A stretch of 64,000 nt of DNA from Pardosa pseudoannulata (taxonomy: Eukaryota; Arthropoda; Arachnida; Araneae; Lycosidae), in the NCBI GenBank assembly GCA_032207245.1, contig CM063503.1:56435017-56499016 (forward strand), read 5' to 3'. A program made the position numbers and the translations under genes. The notes under the pieces were generated by a model. That model saw only the letters and a program-made list of their open reading frames with translations, ran no database searches and was not told the origin of the DNA. Of the stretch, positions 11,465 through 22,500 are shown in pieces. Every line of letters starts with the position of its first letter. Positions within the stretch are counted from its first letter, which is position 1.

Positions 11465-13239
11465 AATTGAAAACGTCTAAACAGAAGACTAAAAATATCT
11501 ATAGTGCAAATAACGTTGTTTTTACACCATTATGTCAGATATTTTCATTGGTACAGAGGATAACTTTCAATATCATATCACAGAGAATGAAATCATTTCT
11601 TTCATAATTTATACACTTCATCTAATTAAAAACTAATATCACTGAAATTAAAGGGTAAATCTAAAGAATATCATGAAACTATAATATTAATACTCTCTAT
11701 AATCAGACAATAAGTTGAAATTTTTTAAGAGTTAGTGAAAATACAAAGACAGAAAATATTTTTACTATTTTAAATTTATTGCGGATGTATTTTCAAGTGT
11801 TTAAACAAACATGTGGTATATTAGAATAAGGAATATTTTAGATGTTTTAAAAAATTCAAAAGTTTAACTATACTAAAACATTATTTTGAAATTCACGATA
11901 AATCTAAAAAAATACTCAGAACAAATATTTTAAAACATTCTGAATTTTAGATATTTGTTAAAACCTAACGCAAAAGAGGGAACTTCTTTAAAAATTAAAA
12001 CTTTTCTAAACTGAAGGATTTTTATTAAAAATCTGAATCTTTTTTCCTTCCCCGTTTACATATATATATATCTCAATTTGTCTTTTATCCTTTATTTTTT
12101 ATTCAATTATACTTTTCTCTACTTTTCTAAATTGTTGTTTTATCCTTTATTTTTTCAGTTATATTTTTCTCTACTTATCTAGATTGTTATAGCCTAAACC
12201 TTATCTTATTTTAGATTTTTTTTCCCTATATTTCAGTATTTTACTTTACAAGCCAATAAATTCAATTTGTTTTGTATTACTAATCTTCCACATAAATAAA
12301 ACGAGGTTGAGAATGAAAAAAGGTTTTTACATTTGTATTGTGTTTTATATAACTTGTGTTATATAAGCTAATTATTAGTATTTTTGTTAGATATTTATTT
12401 TACTCGATTTTTTAGAATTTCCTTCAGTAATGCTAATAGAGGGTCATATAAGCTTCATAATACTTAGCTGGTAAAAACTATTAATGTGGCTAATCTTAAT
12501 CGTATTAACATTTTTATTTAACTTGAACTGCATATTTAATTCTTACGTAAATCTAAATCAGGTAATCAATTTTTCATACTAATGTTCGACAATACATGAA
12601 TCACGGTATTTGGATAAAGATCTTTCTAAGAAATAATATTTAAATCATTAAGTGTTTCTCATTACATATTAATAATGCTTTGTAATACTTTTTTCATATA
12701 AATTAAGTTTTTAGAAATGTTTATAATATATTTTTTTTAAATATTTTTATAGTTCACTTTGCTTTAAATATTTTTACACTTTTATAGAGAGATTTACAAA
12801 AAAATGAATCATTTATAAAATGTGATAATATTCTTCATACATATAAAAAATGCTCGATAAAAGTTGCTAAAAATTTACATGAGAAAATCATTTAGTTTTA
12901 AAATTAATTTTTTGGGGGGGAGGGGGAAATCACCCAAAAAGCCAATCTTCCCAAAATATAGCATGGTTGTTTGATGTGGAGATTAGATTTTTCTTACAAC
13001 TTTTATTAGTATTTAGCAAACCATTTTCAATATAACTTCCCCTCATTACTAGCAGACGCACTTTATTAGAGCGCGTAACTAAATGTTATAAGGTCCAATA
13101 AAAATGTTTCACTATAGGGAGGAGTATTTACAGATCTGCCTTTCATTACGATTGTACTTAGCCTTTATTTATATGGTTTTATTTAGTTTTGGGTTGGTTG
13201 GTAGAGATTCGGTTTATGTTTTGATATTAGATAGGAATC
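11465..13239. other. AT-rich stretch, nothing recognised
   Basis: The sequence contains homopolymer runs, a short (TA) run near 12060 and a g-rich run near 12914. No coding or repeat structure is supported. This is where 5' exons of Mieap could lie, but I see none. Confidence 0.45.
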
Positions 13240-13560
13240 TATACATATATTATCTTTATTGTAATTCTTAAGATTAATGTAATTTACAATATAATAAAGA
13301 ATAGCTTACACACTATATTTGAATCGATATTTAACTTCTATTTTCTAACTATTAAACTAAAAGGAAATTTTCTTATATATTATTTGTATTTTTTTATTAT
13401 TTCTTCCCTTTTGAGCTATTATTTTGCATTAAAGATCATTTTATACTTAATCTACAGAACCATACAATACTTTTATAAAAGAATTATGTACAGTCTACCA
13501 AAGAAATTTCTAAATCTCTCGACGGGTCCACCCATTTATAATATACATTATAATAATCCA
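13240..13560. repeat. Left edge of a ~3 kb duplicated block, copy 1
   Basis: This region aligns with about 16870-17115 (for example tttattgtaa near each left edge and aggaaattttctt / aggaattttcttt inside). Together with the Mieap exon duplicate at 15498-16135 it shows that roughly 13.24-16.13 kb and 16.87-19.98 kb are two diverged copies of one block, each with different later insertions. No gene is recognised in this part. Confidence 0.6.
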
Positions 13561-13699
13561 GAAACTATTTTCCTTTTTAAAAAAGACTGTAGACCAATTA
13601 AAAAAAACTGATCATCGGAAGATTTAGCCTTAAACTTTATATGGTGAAAATTGCTCTACTTCTGAGCGGTTTGCATATAGTTGTTGGTTAACGTTGGAA

Positions 13700-13995
13700 C
13701 CATATGACTTCTTATGGAAAGAAGGCTGGGATTGCCTCGAGAATTTGGACTTCTAAGTGTGATTCATTGTAGCTTAAAATCAGGGAGCAAACAGATGATC
13801 CCCAGATTTGTGGCCTGCCACCTTCAAAGGCACCGTTTGAACTTGGAAAACTATGCGATCAAGAACCTATTATATGTGTCTCAACTAGCATTAGGTAACA
13901 CAGCAGTCTTTAGCAACCTCGGGTTTCTGGAATCACAACCCTCTGATATTATTTCGATGCCTTTGCTAACTGAGCTACCACGGTTCCCGAAAGGG
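13700..13995 (-). mobile_element. Second, unrelated tRNA-like SINE candidate
   Basis: Reading the minus strand from 13990 gives a tRNA-like head: accgtggtagctcagttagc (A-box type), followed about 40 bases later by agggttgtgattccag (B-box type). The remainder to about 13700 is moderately GC-rich and non-coding; the 121-codon open frame on the + strand here matches nothing I know. The family differs from the abundant Arg-type SINE. Confidence 0.5.
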
Positions 13996-14044
13996 AGCAA
14001 ACCAAAAATTGAGACAATATTTTTTATCATTAGCTTAAATTTTA

Positions 14045-14625
14045 ATATGAATAAAAGCTTTAAAACATCTTATGTCTAAAAAATACATCAGTACTATTAC
14101 CCGTTCGCAATTCGACGTGTAAACGGCAAAAGCTGATTTTCTTTCTATGATTACAAACATGTATGCCAAATGTAGGAGTAAAATTCACGGATTTCAGCGT
14201 CGAGAAGCAGCGCCCATCATTTCAATTTAGATAGAAGCTTTAAAATATCCCATGCCTAAAAAATATGAGTACTATTCACGTCCATAGTTCGGCTTGTAAA
14301 CGGTTAAAATTGGGGGGAAGGGGTTGTTGTTTTTGTTTTTACACGTCTACACTCATGTATGCAAAATGTAGGAGTAAAATTCACGGGTTTCACCGTCGAG
14401 AAGCAGCGCCCATCATTTCAATTTAGATAGAAACTTTAAAGTATCATAAATCTAAAAGAAAAATGCATGACTACTTTTACCCATTCATATTTTGAAGTAT
14501 AAACAGTTAAAGCTGTTTTTTTTTTTTTTTGTTTTTTTTTTCATGACTGCAAGCATGTAGGCCAACAGTAAGACTTCAGTGTCGAAAAGCAGCAACCAGC
14601 ATTTTTCTCTAACTATAACGGTAAA
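14045..14625. repeat. Three tandem units of ~190 bp built on a SINE head
   Basis: Units near 14045-14228, 14229-14427 and 14428-14625. Each has a.aa.ctttaaa.tatc, a 'cc.ttc..a.ttcg' word, gtaaacgg.taaaa, a variable T/G-rich run, then aacatgtatgccaaatgtag, agtaaaattcacgg and cagcgtcgagaagcagcgcc. The last part corresponds to the reversed head of the Arg-type SINE (atgcca...ttcgaaccc...cgaagagcagcgc), so a SINE-containing unit was amplified in tandem. Confidence 0.7.
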
Positions 14626-15497
14626 AATATTAATTCATTAACATTTAATCTACATTTTCGCTTTAATTTACTGTATATTTTTCATTAACGTTTAAGCACT
14701 TATTTATTACAAAAACAGAAAAACTCCAAAACAACCATTTGAGAAATGGGTTTGTGGTCCCAAAAAAGAGCAATCCAAGAGAGAGAGCCTTTATTTTTAA
14801 GCTAAATTTCAAGCACAAAGATACATTCAAGTATATTGACTTTAATTGAGTATGTTGAGTTTTAATTAACAGTTCGTAGTTACTTTAGTGTTTATAGCAA
14901 TATTTGACTTTGTGCAGTAATATTAAAGCTAAGTTGTAATATAATATTGGTGCAAATATTAGAAGACCAGAGTTAATTAATTTAAAAATATTTTTATGTA
15001 AATAAATCAAGATTCATAATTTTATATAATATATGATATTCATAATTTTACATAATATATGATATTTATAATTTTATATAATATAAATCAAGATTCATAA
15101 TTTTATATACTATTTTTTATATATATTATTAGTTATATAATACAATGCAAGGTTGTACATTGGCCTTTGCCTTATTTACCAGCAATGGTAAATACACCTC
15201 TACTGGTATACACCTCTACTGAAATAAATATTTAAATCGGCGCGTTAATCATTAGTATTTGGTTTTATTCATTATCAGAAAACAACAATTATTTTAATTA
15301 ATTTATTATTTAATATTTTTGTTTTAATTAATTAAATAATAACTTTTAGCAATAAATTGCAATTAGCAAGGAAAGGAAGTTTTCTTAAACTAAAACAAAA
15401 GTTGAAATAAATATTGTGTTGTAACACAATTGAGTGTTTAGCATCAATATATTTAAGTAATCTGAATAAAGTGCTGAATAAGTATATTATGTTTATT
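14626..15497. other. AT-rich stretch with a short ataatatatgat repeat
   Basis: About 15012-15110 carries three near copies of ttcataattttata.aatat. No exon, acceptor or element is recognised just upstream of the Mieap exon duplicate. Confidence 0.5.
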
Positions 15498-16135
15498 ACG
15501 TTTTGAAAACGTTGTGATTGGTGAGAGACGACCAACTGCTTTGATTCGTCGCTACGGGAACTTGTATGCACAATCGAGAGTTGACACTTTAGATGCATTG
15601 GACAGCATTCCAGAGTTAGAACATGCCCATGACTTAAAGTCAAAAATATTATTTTCTGCTGTAGTTGTAAGTAGATTACAATTAAAATATTGTCTTTATT
15701 TTGTACCTAAATTTCTATTTTTAAACGTTAGAATTTATGACCTTGAAAAACTATTTCTAATATAAAAAATTATCAATAAAAATCAATATATGTAGAAATT
15801 ATAATTTCTTTTGCGTTAATATTCTTTTTTCAAATTATCATACTATGCAATAAATTTTATAATACTTTTACAATTTCCAAATTTTAGTACTCTCCTTGTA
15901 AAAGTTAATTTACAATTAGTAATATGAATTAGTAATATGAATTAAATATTAGTGAATGAATTAAATATTATGAATTTAATATTAGTAATATGAATTAATA
16001 TGAATTAGTAATATGAATTAGTAATATGAATTTGGGTATTGAATTACGTTTTCAGTTACAAAATCCTTTCAGATAAGCTTTAATAAAAATATTAATGGAT
16101 GTTTCATTTGTATTTTTACTATGCTCTATTTTATT
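15498..16135 (+). pseudogene. Partial duplicate of the Mieap antepenultimate exon plus downstream intron
   Basis: Bases 15498-15666 match 19411-19578 of the Mieap exon, and the similarity continues into the intron to about 16135 (matching to about 19985), including the donor gtaagt at 15667. The copy lacks the first ~40 bases of the exon and its acceptor; upstream is unrelated AT-rich sequence with an in-frame TGA about 20 bases before. The seven differences I count across the shared exon are all synonymous, so the encoded peptide is identical (FENVVIGERRPTALIRRYG onward). It is called a pseudo-exon because no acceptor is visible, but the substitution pattern argues against long neutral decay. 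An unrecognised first exon or gene conversion are the alternatives. Confidence 0.75.
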
Positions 16136-16260
16136 ATTACATAATTATTACATAATTATGTAATAATTATTACATATATTATTACATAATATATTATAAT
16201 TATGTAATAATTATGTAATAATTATGTAATAATTACATATATTATTACATAATTATTATC
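15903..16260. repeat. Minisatellites attagtaatatga and attattacataatt
   Basis: The first (about 15903-16031) interrupts the duplicated Mieap intron. The second (about 16131-16260) is a self-complementary attacataattatgtaataat array just past the duplication breakpoint. Confidence 0.75.
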
Positions 16261-16869
16261 CATTTTCTCAATCAGCTGTTAGCATCATTAAGATATTTCT
16301 AAAAATAACCTAAAATATTTATTTGTTTAACAATGCTAAAACGAGATTGCTGTATGTGGATAATGTCCAGTAACAACTCTTAAAAAGTCTGGCAGAATAT
16401 AATAGTATGGAAATGTTAACTATGATTTCATTAAACCACAATTATCTAGCATTATTTTGCACTTTTTATAAAGATATACTGAGCATGCATCTGCAAGAAT
16501 TGAGTCATAAATATTTAGAATAATTCTCTGAAGGAATAAAAATTTCAACAAAATATTCAAAATAAATTGCATTGTACACCAACTGATTAGCTTTTTCGCT
16601 TGTGAGACTCATTCTAACAATTTCCTTCATAAATTCAAATTACAAATATTTTTAATTACAAAGTAAACAGAGGAAATATTTAAGCTTCAAAATTCCTCTG
16701 CAATTAAGTTCGAAAGCCATTTGCAATTAGGAATAAGAGGAACAAGTTAAAGACAAAAAACATTGTTTCGAGACATGTAATTTGTCAAAATACATTGTCG
16801 CAAAGCAGGAAAAAAAGTATTCAAAACTTTATTAGCTCAAAAGTTTGAAAGCTAGGCAGCTTAAATAGT
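16261..16869. other. AT-rich stretch, nothing recognised
   Basis: Spacer between the two copies of the duplicated block. No open frame or repeat of note is seen. Confidence 0.5.
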
Positions 16870-17115
16870 TCTTTATTGTAACTTTTAAGATTAAAATAGT
16901 TCATAATAAAGTAAAAAATTGTTTAAATACTATATTTGAAAAGATATTTAGTTTCTGTTGTCTAGTCATTAGTCTAAGAAGGAATTTTCTTTAATAAGCT
17001 TTGTATTTTATTTTTACTTATTACTTTTTGTGCTATTACTTAGCATTAAAGATCCAGTTTTACTTAATCCATAAAACTATACAACCATATTATAAAAGAA
17101 ATCTGTATATCAATT
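16870..17115. repeat. Left edge of the duplicated block, copy 2
   Basis: This is the counterpart of 13240-13560. The paired right-hand ends are about 16135 and 19985. Copy 2 contains the genuine Mieap exon and was later expanded by microsatellites, a Tc1-like element and two SINEs. Confidence 0.6.
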
Positions 17116-17149
17116 TTAAAAACGAGGAAAATTTTAGTTCGGAACTTTG

Positions 17150-17296
17150 TGTATACACATACACATATATACATAATTCATATATACATATATATGTATG
17201 TATGTATATATTGTATATACATATATATTTTTGGGTATATACACACTGTTCAAAATAATTAAAGGATATACGCACACACACACACATATAGACATA

Positions 17297-17380
<84 letters not shown>

Positions 17381-17410
17381 ATATGTATGTATGTATGTAT
17401 GTATATATGT
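17150..17410. repeat. Compound microsatellite (TATACA)n, (CA)n, (TA)n, (TGTA)n
   Basis: A pure (TA)n run covers about 17300-17372, flanked by tatgtatgtat and acacacacaca runs. A Tc1-type end word (cactgttcaaaataattaaa) at 17247-17266 is embedded in it and reappears after it, so the array probably expanded inside the edge of the Tc1 element. Confidence 0.9.
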
Positions 17411-18177
17411 GTGTATACATAAATATATTTTAGGTTATAAACTCACTGTTCGAAACAATTAAAGGATATTGCCTCATATAAAATAACAATGTAAGCGATT
17501 ATTATTTTTTCTTTTTAGAAATTGGAAAGAGTTTTAAATGCAAATTTTTCTTATTTTCAAACTTCGGAGTATGCAAATTTTTAGTTTGACGTTAAAAACG
17601 ACGCTTTAGCGGCAGCGAGTGATATCTGGATTTCAATGTAATAAAAGACAAAGTGGAAAGGAAAGACGTTCAGTAAATGTGTGTTTTGTTTTATGAGTGG
17701 GATGCTTCAACGAGATCATTTCACCCATTCAGAAGCTTGTAAAATAGTTGGTCGGTTAAAGAGGATGACAAACACAAGCCGAAGAAGTATAACTCATTGC
17801 AGTTTCAGAAAGTGGGATTTCCAAGATCTGGAACCGATTTTTGGAGACTGGAAATGCAGGCCGGAGACCAAGGCAAGGTCGTAGATTTAGAACACATTGA
17901 GATGTTTAATAGGGATAGATAGTTAACCCTAACAGCTCGGAGACACGGAAATATGAATGCCACTCTTCTTCAACGACACCTTCTCTCGGCTACAGGCCCA
18001 ACAGTGTCGACTCAAAGTGTCCAAAACTGGATCCACATTAATGATTCTTATGCTCGCCTACCAATGGTATAGATTACATTAAGAGAAAGACACCGTCACA
18101 CCCGCAGGGATTGGGCAACAGAGCATGAACACTAAAGGAGAAATGAATGGTACAATATACTTTTGTCAAATGAGTCC

Positions 18178-18358
18178 AGCCGAACGATGGCCGAATGGTT
18201 AGGGCACTGACCTTCGGAACCGGAGTTCGTGGGTTCGAGTCCCACTGAGGCATGGATGTTCGTAGCCGTTCGGAATCGGCTTTAAACAGTAGGTCCCGGT
18301 CTCATTAGCCCTCGTGTAGCAAAAAGTAGACCGTAGTGCTCCCAACCAACCAACCAAC
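18178..18358 (+). mobile_element. tRNA-Arg-derived SINE inserted in the Tc1 relic
   Basis: This is a near-consensus copy. The head gatggccgaatggttagggc is followed by a loop cttcgga that fits a tRNA-Arg(UCG)-like anticodon arm, the B box gggttcgagtccc, gccgttcggaatcggctt, cggtctcattagccctcg and tail gtagaccgtagtgctcc with an accaacc repeat. Perfect 11-bp direct repeats CAAATGAGTCC flank it (18167-18177 and 18359-18369), interrupting the transposase reading. Confidence 0.92.
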
Positions 18359-18881
18359 CAAATGAGTCCCAATATTGTGTTCATTCCGATGTTAGACATA
18401 TTTTCATCTTAAAGGAACGTGGCACTAGAAACAATCCTGAATTCTTGCACAGAAGTTTCAGTTCGAGAGTGATGGTTTGTGCTGATATCTCCATTGCTGG
18501 GCGCACCGATCTCTATATCATTCGAAGTAGGGCTTTCATGGATCGCTGGTATAGAAATAAGATCCTCAAGATCGTTGTAGTTCCGTACGCTTCTATAATT
18601 GGATAGGACTTCACGTTAATGGACGACAACTGCTGGCTACGTCGTGCTAACTTAATGAATCATTTCCTTTCCTAGGAAGAAATCAGACGAATGGAATAAT
18701 TACCCAGTGTGTTCTCCGGACATGAACCCATTACAGCATGTTTGGGCATGCTAAACAGATAAGTTACTGGCTGTTCACCACCCGCACAAACTGTCTAAGA
18801 ACGGGAAAAAGCTCTTCTGTTTGAGCTGGATCGAATATCCCAGCACCTTATTAATAGCCTCATCGACTCCATGCTTCGGAG

Positions 18882-19062
18882 ACGAACGATGGCCGAATGG
18901 TTAGGGTGCTGGCCTTCGGAACCGGAGTACGTGGGTTCGAATCCCATATTGGCATGGATGTTTGTAGCCGTTCGAAATCGGCTTTAAGCAGTAGGTCCCG
19001 GTCTCATTAGCCCTCGCGTTGCAAAAAGTAGACCGTAGCGCTCCAAACCAAACCAACCATTT
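18882..19062 (+). mobile_element. tRNA-Arg-derived SINE, second insertion in the Tc1 relic
   Basis: This copy is almost identical to the one at 18178, with head gatggccgaatggttagggt, B box gggttcgaatccc and tail gtagaccgtagcgctccaaa. It is flanked by TTCGGAG at 18875-18881 and 19063-19069. It separates the Tc1 C-terminal remnant from the rest. Confidence 0.9.
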
Positions 19063-19370
19063 TTCGGAGGTGATCAACGTTACTGATAACCGTACCTCCC
19101 TAATAAAAATGATTTTCTTTCAAGAAAACACCTTTTTATTCGTTTTTTCTCAGATGCACAATTTTACTATACGTTTGCATACAAAAATGGGGGGAAATAT
19201 ACTATATGTTTTTTTCTTATTTGTACCCAAATTCTCAAAAAAATGCATTTTTTCTGACAAAACATTTGTAATTTTTTCACTTTAGTCAAATTTCTTCTAT
19301 CCTTACTAACTTAACAGAAAAGCTCTTTGTTATCTTCATATATGTAAATATATTTCTTCATTTATTGCAG

Positions 19371-19578
19371 ACTTGCCGAACAAGCAAGAATGATGTTAGA
19401 CAGAGGGATTCGTTTTGAAAATGTTGTGATTGGTGAGAGACGACCAACTGCTTTGATTCGTCGCTACGGAAATTTGTATGCACAATCTAGAGTTGACACT
19501 TTAGACGCATTGGACAGCATTCCAGAGTTAGAACATGCCCACGACTTAAAGTCAAAAATATTGTTTTCTGCTGTAGTT
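19371..19578 (+). CDS. SPATA18: Mieap exon (antepenultimate), genuine copy
   Basis: The acceptor is tttattgcag ending at 19370 and the donor is gtaagt at 19579. One leading base completes a split codon, followed by 69 in-frame codons starting L-A-E-Q-A-R-M-M-L-D-R-G and ending S-A-V-V. This segment carries the start of the conserved Mieap C-terminal domain (Arg-Tyr...Arg-Val-Asp-Thr-Leu-Asp-Ala-Leu-Asp). A partial duplicate lies 3.9 kb upstream at 15498-15666. Confidence 0.87.
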
Positions 19579-22500
19579 GTAAGTAGATTACAATTAAAAT
19601 ATTGCCTTTATTTTGTACCGAAATTTCAATTTTTAAACGTTAGAATTTACGACCTTGAAAAACAATTTCTAATATAAAACTATCTATAAAAATCAATATA
19701 TGTAGAAATTATAAAATTTTTTCTTTAATATTCTTTTTTTCAAATTATCATAATATGCAATAAATTTTATAACTACCGCGTAAATACTTTTTCAATCTCC
19801 AAATTTTGGTACTCTTTTTTGTAAAAGTTAATTTACAATTTCTTAATCCTCGTAATTATTAGTAATATTAATTTGGGTACCGAATTACGTTTTCAATTAC
19901 AAAATCCTTTCACATACGCTTTAATAAAAATATTAATGGATGTTTCACTAGCATTTTTATTATACTCTATTTTATTTTTATTTGTTTTTATATAGATATT
20001 AGTATATATATTTTTATCTATATATTAGTATTTCTATTATACTGAACAATGTAGTTTGATGTATATTTCAAGATTCAAAACACTTGTCTTAATTTGTTAA
20101 ATTTCACTTTGAGTTAGGCCAGTTATTTCAACTCTAAATCAAAGAAGAAAGACTTCAAGTCCCATTCTTTACCTCCACAGTTCTCAAACTGAATATCGTG
20201 GTATTCCCTGATATACGTTCGCGGTACCCCTGTACCAGGCGTGACACGTTGTAAAAAGTTTTAGAAGCACTTCTCTAAGTGAACGCTAGTCGTTACCAAG
20301 CGTTTTTCCAAATTATTAATCCTCTGACTGTTGAGGTTTAGGACAGAAAAGATGTGCCACCTTTTTAATGACACTAATCACACTGTCTTTCGTTACTGAA
20401 CATGAGATAATTAAATCCGAATATAAAGGTATTTTTTTGTCTTTGTGCTCAGTGCCCTGCCTAAATTGGGAGTATCGTATGAGGTTCGGATGAACGTGAG
20501 GGTTAATCAATATTCAGTAAATGAGCGATGGCCTAAAAAAGTACGGGAAACTCAGTCAAAGTAAAATTCATATCCTAAGTTTTCTCTGCTCAATTTGAGT
20601 TTTTAAAAGTGAAAGTCTTGATACATTTTTGACTTAAATAACAAGTAAAGTTATTAATATTTTTACACAAAGAACTTTAACTTTACCCAATAGGGTGATT
20701 TCAAGCAGCAGTGCACATTTCAATTTGTGATGTTTTAGCTTTAATTTCAAACTGAAGGGCAGGTTATTGATTGCCTATTGGCTATCGTAAATATGAAAAT
20801 GAATGGGAAGGGCATTAAAGCTGTTCATGACGTTGCACGAAATCACTCAATATTTAACACTAAAACTACCAAGACAGTCATTTTGACGGTTTTCAAATTT
20901 CATGCTTAAAAATTTGATATAATTTATGTATTTTTCTAGAAATTTATGACACAACTTTTAATGATATATAACAATAAATATTCTTATTCAGCTTCCACTC
21001 GCCCACTTTAATTTCCATAATCAGTATAACCTATACCTATTTATACTAAGACTTATCAAAATGACGACTTTGGCAATTGTTCAATGATCAAAAGTGTTCA
21101 GCAGCCATTATAACAGAATCTATTTTGCTCCGATTACGATTCAGTTTAGAACTGAACGGTGTAACTGGTAAATATAATCAGGACGCAATCATTATCAGTT
21201 GTACTTCTAACGTGATAAAGTTCTTGGTGAAAAGTGCAATCTGTGAAAAGTCCCATCTCGAAATTAATATTGATCAAATAGTGCGTGAGAATGTTGGTGA
21301 AAGTCTAGGAACATGGAAAATGTCGATAAAAGTGCCAGAAAAGCCGTGGAGGCCGTTTGCCCTATGTGATATCCCATACATAACCCTATTTTGTGTACTC
21401 TACGATTCAATAAAAAATAATTTAAAGAGAAAAAAATGTGTTTTTTATTTAATTCAAATCATGCGTTAATTTTGGGACATCCTGTAATAACGTAAATTAA
21501 TTTCTTGTTATTGTTTAGCCTACTTTTTCTCTCTCACACATTTTATATTATTCAGATGGTAATTAATTTTCTTTTCCATTTACAGCTATCTTTTCGCTCT
21601 GTATACAATACAATATGCGAGATTCGTTCCCGAATCCGCCACATTCTACAGATTATGGAGGAGAGAGACAGATCAGATCCTGTCATCAGAGACCTCGACC
21701 TCTGCATAACTAACTATATGAAAAACAATGCTGATCGATTCGACTTAAGAAACAATTTGGAAGTAGGATATTCAAATATTATTTTCTTTACATTCCCTAT
21801 GCACCACTGAGATCTTATGTATAGTAAATGCTGCTACTTACAAATGTCACTTTACTAAATACAGAAAAATAAGTCTTCTATAGCGCGATTAATTCGTACC
21901 GCATTATATGGAAGCCTTGTTATAAGAAACATAAAAACAAGACAAATCATTAAAATATACCTATTAGAAACTCGGAATCTATACAAATAGATTAAATGAA
22001 TTCTACAGAGTTATATAGAACCTCACAAACAAATTGTATGAAAAACGTATATATTTAAAAAAAAAAAAGGCATATCTTAAAATCTCTATTATTTTCGGTT
22101 GATAAAATAGTAATACAGTTAAATCTCCTATAGCGCGATTAATTCGTAGCACGTTATATGGAAACCCCGTTATTTGAAACTCCTAATTAATTCAAATCAG
22201 GAAATTTTTTCTATGGAAACCGAGTTACGAGAAACATACAAATAAGACAGATTATATAATTTCGCATTATATGGCTTATAAGAAACTCAGAATTAATACA
22301 GATTAAATGAATTTGTACCGCCTTAAATAGACTATCAGAAATAAATAATAAATTGCATATAAATCAGACGTATTAATACGAATAAAGAAAAAACTGCTTC
22401 TCAATACGTTCAATAGTTTCCGCGTGACGAGCTAGCAAACACGGAAAATTCTATCATTTTATTATATAAACTAAAAGAAAGCAATGTTTTCCTATTTACC

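Larger units (their letters stand above)
17441..19120 (+). pseudogene. Tc1-like transposon relic split by two SINEs
   Basis: The left end cactgttcgaaacaattaaa (17443-17462) is typical of Tc1 elements. Broken transposase reading follows: GRLKRMTNTSRRSITHCSFR near 17743, a region with LLQRHLLSATGPTVSTQSVQ-like content in another frame near 17965, RVMVCADISIAGRTDLYIIR near 18468 and, after the second SINE, a remnant near 19068 reading EVINVTDNRT, which matches the usual Tc1 C-terminal segment. Multiple stops and frame changes make it inactive. The right inverted repeat is not seen. It sits within copy 2 of the duplicated block, upstream of the Mieap exon. Confidence 0.75.

Noticed and set aside
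13714..14079. 121-codon open frame on the + strand
   Set aside because: It runs antisense through a tRNA-like SINE head and into a tandem repeat; the peptide matches no family I know.
15478..15765. Mutually exclusive alternative exon of Mieap at 15498-15666
   Set aside because: No polypyrimidine-AG acceptor precedes it and an in-frame TGA lies just upstream. It is kept as a finding because of its silent-only divergence, not annotated as an exon.
17198..17422. Open frames rich in Ile-Tyr-Val over TA/TG arrays (also at 28842, 30925 and 47510)
   Set aside because: They are translations of (TA)n microsatellites and have no gene context.
18188..18260. Functional tRNA gene
   Set aside because: The tRNA-like head continues into a conserved SINE body and tail, is flanked by a target-site duplication, and recurs many times; it has no complete acceptor stem.
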